Below are positions 59,129 through 64,000 of a stretch of DNA of 64,000 nt, one piece after another (positions within the stretch are counted from its first letter, which is position 1; every line of letters starts with the position of its first letter). The stretch spans positions 855,001-919,000 of the forward strand of contig NC_081134.1 of assembly GCF_958295425.1 (NCBI RefSeq). Reading direction: 5' to 3'. The position numbers and the translations under genes were made by a program. Source of the stretch: Solea solea. Its lineage: Eukaryota; Chordata; Actinopteri; Pleuronectiformes; Soleidae. Under the pieces are notes generated by a model that was given only the letters and a program-made list of their open reading frames with translations, did not search any database and was not told where the DNA came from.

Positions 59129-60419
59129 CTAAGAAGAATAGCTGTGCAAACCTGTGTGTGTGTGTGTATATGTGTGTGTTTTTACATACTGACAGGTGGT
59201 GAAAGGCCAATGCTGCCTGAGGGACCAACACAGTAACATAGCCCTCATACTGTTGCCACACACACACACACACAGCTGTATTTTCAATCACCTGGAGTTA
59301 ATGCACAGGTGCATATGGAAAAAGTGGGTGTACGTCTTTCTCTGACCCAGGTTTTCCAGCCAGTAGGGGGAGTGGGGACAACCCCCAATTTCCCTGCAAC
59401 AAGACATTTAATCATCACACTAACTCCAAAACTGTGAAATGATGGTAAAAACACTGCATAGTTGCACTTTAAAAATAAAATACTTGACTACCTCATTTGT
59501 ATTATCACAAGCTGCAAGCATTCAATTAGTGGACTGTGTGTGTGAGGTTTCTTGAATGCATCTCAAAGCTGCTCCTCTCTGTAAACCTTGCATTACTTTC
59601 AGTAGCTCTCATGTGCTGGAGTCGTTGTTCTTTGTTAACTTGGAGTGGATAATTTCCCTCTGACAAAATGATGTCTGATGTAGAAATGTAAGTTTTTCCT
59701 CCTTCATAGAGAGTTTGACGAAAGCACAAACTGTCACATCTGAGGGAGTCAGTGTGTGGAACAACAAACTTGACTTTTGGCTTGTGTGCAGCAGTGGCAG
59801 AGAAACACAAGGGCAGAAAGCAAAAAAGAAAATGCTAAAGGGATGTTACACCATATTATTTTGTTTCCTCATCCTCCCTCATTTGGCTGATCCAACACAC
59901 ACACACACACACATACATCCTTGCAGGAGTGTACAGACAAAGACTGAAACTATGAATGGAATGTATTGTTTGTTATTATAACAGTCGGCTGTGTGTGCAA
60001 GTGAGCAGAACACACTGCTGTTCTGTTTTTACCTTCATCACTAAAGACTGTGTCACTGATTCACTCATTCTGCAGTTTCTGACACTACTGCTCACCCACT
60101 AAGTTGAAGTACTTTATGCATTATTATTATTATTACTAGTATAGAACTAGATCATAAGAATCAGACAAGTAAGAATTAAAAATAATAACTTTTACATCAC
60201 AGCAAACAGGAGTCGTTCTTCCACTGCTGCTAAATTACATCTGTGATTTTGTGACTTCTTTGTTTGAAATCCATTGTTCGGATAGCTGGCTATCTGCTGG
60301 TGAGCCTGAGCAGACATCACTTCATTCATGTCATTCAGTCAAGGGCTCGTCGATTGATGAATGATTAATAAAACTGTCAACTTACATTATTGTGTGAACT
60401 GATAATGACTTGATATTCA

Positions 60420-61240
60420 TTGCTGTTTCTCCACTTAGCTGTGGGGTACCTCAAGGCTCTGTCTTGTGTCCTGTCCTTTTACTTGCTACCTTTAAAACAC
60501 ATTTTTTTTGCAGATGATTTACAGATATATCTGTCAAACAGTCCGGCTTCCATTGAGTCTCTGCTGGACTCTCTCACTGACATGCAAACATGGATGAGAT
60601 GAACTTCCTAAAAAATCATTCTATTTGGACAACACAACTTTTTAGATGCGTTGTGTCACTGGCCCATTAGGCTCATGATGTCACATAAGATGTAAGTGTG
60701 ATTTTGGACAGTGTATTCAAGTTTGACAAACTCAAGCTTTTCAATTAAGCTCCTTGTGAAGGTTCAGGCCTATCTCCATGTGCAGGATTTTGAGAGGGTA
60801 ATACTCCTTTATTACATCTGGATTAGGCTCCTGTAAGTCTCTTTACATTGATCAGTAGTCTATCAATTGTTTATACATTGTCCAAAATGTTACTGCTCGC
60901 CTTCAAAATGCAGAGAGCACATCACTCCTGCCCTCTCTACACTGACTCCCTCTCTATTTTATGATTCATTTTAAAATTGTATTATTTCTTTGTTTTTTTG
61001 GTTTGGCTCCTGTGTACCTGACTGAGCTCTTGAAGCCACACACCCCAGGCAGAGCTCTGAGGTCAGCTGACCAGCTGCTTTTGCAGGTGCCAAGATTGTG
61101 GCTAAAAACCAGACGTGATAGAGCTTTTTTCTGTGGTGGCTCCTAAACTGTTGTTCCTAAACAGCGTTCCTGTCCATGTGAGAGCTGCCCAGACCCTCAA
61201 TCAATTTTTAGAAAACTTCTAAAGACTTTACGTAAGACAA
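60420..61240 (+). pseudogene. L2/CR1-type LINE reverse transcriptase remnant
   Basis: Pieces in order: CGVPQGSVL (about 60440), the catalytic FADDLQIYLS (about 60508) only a few codons later, so about 40 residues are deleted between them, then a Leu-rich linker, and the C-terminal LAPVYLTELLKPHTPGRALR segment (61014-61075) and VPRLWLKTRRDRAF. Multiple frameshifts; no terminal repeat seen. Confidence 0.75.
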
Positions 61241-61997
61241 CTTGGTATAAATAACATAAAAAAAAAGATACACACTCAAAGTCGAATGATTTGCCAGACC
61301 ACAAGCACAATTACCTTCAAAAACAGAGTGGACAAAATCATTTTATCATACTTAATATTTTTGAATAAAAGTGACTGATGTCGCCGGCTTTATTTGAGGT
61401 TACGTACATTTTTAAGTGGTAATATGGGACCACTGTGGACAAGATCAACACTATTTTATGTTTCAATGCAATCTAACCAGGTCCACATTTTAATAACAGG
61501 CTAAAGGGCTTAATTCAGAAGCACACAGAGGCAGACATCAGTAAAACTGTGTCATAGCTTGCTTGAAACAATGTCTGGTAAGTGGACACAGTGACGGACC
61601 TAATGGAAAACACAACACTAAATTCATCACGATGACTCGCTACGGCCATCATGACAATAGAGCTTTATGCCGGGGATGGTGGGAGCCATTTGACCAGCCA
61701 ATGACGGATGGAGGCTCTGGCCTCAGGGTTTGTCCTGTAGATCTATCTGCAAACAAGAGACTCTCTTTTCCAAAGACACTTAATTTCATCCAGACTGCTC
61801 TTCTCTAACTTATTCTGACAACACCCGCATACACACAAGTGTGTGTTTGTTGTTGTTTCTCTTGATTTTCAAATGGATGACAAGTAAAAAAATATGCACA
61901 GGAAATGTCTGTAATTATAAAGAGTCAACCAACGCTAAAAAGTAACTGAATTCAAACCAACAAAGTCATAATTACACACTAGGAATTATTACAAGGT

Positions 61998-62150
61998 TTA
62001 TATTCAGGCTGACAATATGGGTTCCAAGCAGGTTTGTCCATGGTTTCCCCCACTCATGTTTGCCCACTTGCCTAAATGGGTACAAATAGAGCATGGGCTT
62101 CCCATGAGGGCGAAAACCCCTTGGGACCCATATTGTCAGTCCAAATATAA
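61998..62150. mobile_element. Palindromic MITE with TTATATT...GACAATATGGGT ends
   Basis: The left arm 61998-62022 and right arm 62126-62150 are inverted and match at about 22 of 25 bases. The interior (GGTTTGTCCATGGTTTCC, TTTGCCCACTT) recurs near 3750. No coding capacity. Superfamily not assigned. Confidence 0.6.
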
Positions 62151-62861
62151 TGGGGCCATATTGACATGACATAGATTTTGTATTTTACATGAGTTTCTAT
62201 ATTTCCAACTTTCACTCTAAGACATTTCCCCCACAGACATCTTCATTCCATTCCACTGTTCCACTGTTATTTAAAACATTAAGACATTTGGTGGCCGACT
62301 GGTGAAATCACTGATTTATGGCTTAGAAAGACAGCAAATCAGGATTGGGGAGTCATTGCTGCAAATGCTCCACAGATACAAACAAACCCTGACATGTCAG
62401 ATGTAAACGACCACAAAGAAATAAAAGAAAAAAAGAAAATCCTAATATGAACTTGTAACTACTGTCAAACACTGACTTTTACTCAAGTAATGTTGTAAAT
62501 GGTAACTAATTCTACTTCAACTCAAGCAGGTTTGTGAACTTCTACATGGCAAATAACCCACTGTGGCCAAGGTTGGTACTACTGTAGTGTTGGTACAGAA
62601 TACAGAGGGGAATTCCCATTCAAAATGATTTCCTAACCTTACCCAAACACCCAAAAATGTTGTGGTAGAACAATGAGAAGGTTGGTGCAGCTTGAGCCGA
62701 ATCCTCCTCCACCAAACTTTAAATGACCTGGATTTATATAGCAGTTTATGACCACCACTCAAAGAACATTCACACACACACACACACACATTTCCAACCT
62801 TTAGTCCTTGGGAAGGACAACTTCAATCTGTGATTACAGACGTGAAAATGTGATGTGAGGG

Positions 62862-63138
62862 CCACACAGTAGACATCACGGCGAACACTGTTGTCTCACA
62901 GCAAGAAGATTACCAGCTCACATCCCAGTTTTTCTGTGTGTGTGTGTGTGTGTGAAATGCAAAGGTTAATTGGACGACCTAAGTTGACTGTAGGTGTGAA
63001 TGTTATAGAGAATCATCTCTGTATGTTTGCCCTGTGATAAACTGACAACCTGTCGCCCTGTACCTCACCGTGTCTACTGTCAACTGGGATTGGCGAGTCT
63101 CATTTGGAGGATAAAGCAGTAGACAATGAATGAATGGA
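62862..63138 (+). mobile_element. tRNA-derived SINE copy (62.9 kb)
   Basis: Head region (GTTGTCTCACAGCAAGAAG, CTCACATCCCAGTTTTTCTG), a TG microsatellite replacing part of the body (62935-62954), then GGTTAATTGGACGACC, CCTGTGATAAACTGACAACC and GGATAAAGCAGTAGACAATG with an AATG tail. Confidence 0.65.
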
Positions 63139-63639
63139 TGAAAGTGGGATTGGGAACTATGGAGGGCAGCATTACATCTCTCAGTGTACAGCCTGCTGGA
63201 AATGATCATTAGAAGAAGACACTGAACCCCAAACTGATCCTGGCAAATACAATACAGGGTTAGAAAAATGCTGTTTATTTGAGTTAGATACTGTTAGAAA
63301 GGCCAATATCAGTATGATCTGATTAATCTGGTCATCATTTACTGAGATTACGACAACAAAATAATATAGCACACTTAGTAGAAGGTGAAGACTGCCCATG
63401 GGCAGGGGCTGCACAGGTAGTCAGGTCATTTAGTGAGAGTCATGTTGATCCAGTGGTTGCATTAAATTGGGAATTTGGTGAAAGGTGGGAACCAGATGTG
63501 AGGTAAAGCCGCGAACATATTTGTTTCAACAGATTTGATTATGATGCTAAACTCTGTATTTCCTTGTGTCCTCACTGGCATACATGACTTCACTGAGGAT
63601 GAGCGTCAGTGTGGTGAGTTCTTCTCAGCATCGCGGTGC

Positions 63640-63835
63640 AGGGGTGGGTAGAGTAGCTAAAAAAATGACTCAAGTAAAAGTACTGTTACTTACTAAGATT
63701 ATAATTACTCAAGTAGAAGTAAAAGTACTCGGGAAAATAATTATTCGAGTAAGAGTAAAATGCAGTATGCAGTGGAAAGACTACTCAAGAGTACAAGTAT
63801 TGAGTTTCTCCAGATTTGTTTTTGAAATATTCAGA
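63640..63835 (+). repeat. Dispersed repeat rich in CAAGTAAAAGTAC words
   Basis: GGGGTGGGTAGAGTAGCTAA, then several CTCAAGTAAAAGTA/CTCAAGTAGAAG variants. I know this pattern as a common fish repeat; class not assigned. Confidence 0.5.
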
Positions 63836-64000
63836 TCAACACAAATGGTACGAAATAAACACAATATAATATAAAACAGCAATGTTCAAATTAAGATATG
63901 TTAAATAATATTTTAAATAAAACAATAAATACGGTCTTTATAATAAAATAAATAACTAAAACTTGAACTAAAACAATAATACATTCATTCTTTGGGAAAC

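Larger units (their letters stand above)
56540..60415. other. Intergenic, repeats and motif sites only
   Basis: Holds a CTCF-like motif, a DR1 site, the 58.98-kb repeat, a poly-C run (58760-58771) and CA/TG runs (58817-58833, 59258-59273, 59898-59912). No gene recognised. Confidence 0.45.

Overview
The window looks like teleost fish nuclear DNA. It has vertebrate spliced-gene structure, dense CA/TG microsatellites, tRNA-derived SINEs, CR1/L2-type LINE pieces, Tc1, PIF/Harbinger and hAT-type elements, and no compact operon-like coding. I cannot name the species; nothing contradicts a percomorph-like fish. Almost every open frame is a chance or repeat-derived frame.

One protein-coding gene can be reconstructed completely: holocytochrome c synthase (cytochrome c heme lyase, hccs), on the minus strand at about 39.7-44.15 kb. 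It has one untranslated exon and eight coding exons, all with GT/AG junctions, giving a predicted 296-residue mitochondrial enzyme. A CpG-rich promoter with a palindromic CRE and an E-box lies just upstream, and an AATAAA signal lies about 95 bases past the stop. Its N-terminal Cys-Pro-Met (CPM) region is expanded. Two adjacent 48-base symmetric exons are near-identical tandem copies, giving five CPM motifs in all.

Layout: 0-7.8 kb is sparse sequence with LINE and SINE pieces and one possible last exon of another gene (minus strand, near 1.8 kb). 7.8-10.3 kb is a nested transposon: a 1.88 kb PIF/Harbinger derivative inside an older element. 10.4-13 kb has a hairpin with a CRE, a SINE and candidate conserved noncoding stretches. 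13-28 kb is mostly unannotated, with LINE, Tc1, SINE and minisatellite pieces and a candidate regulatory cluster at 21.2-22.0 kb. 28.9-29.35 kb is the strongest conserved-noncoding candidate. 30-33 kb holds LTR, Harbinger and BED-finger debris. 36.6-46.5 kb contains hccs, flanked by several copies of one palindromic hAT-like MITE, one of which has grown an internal 21-bp array. 46.5-64 kb is intergenic, with L2-type RT fragments, SINEs, a GATAA array and another palindromic MITE.

No RNA gene, CRISPR array or multi-gene system was found. The most interesting items are the duplicated heme-motif exons of hccs, the Harbinger copy that lost its transposase but kept its Myb-like partner gene, the MITE with the 21-bp expansion, and two runs of perfect DR1 nuclear-receptor sites.
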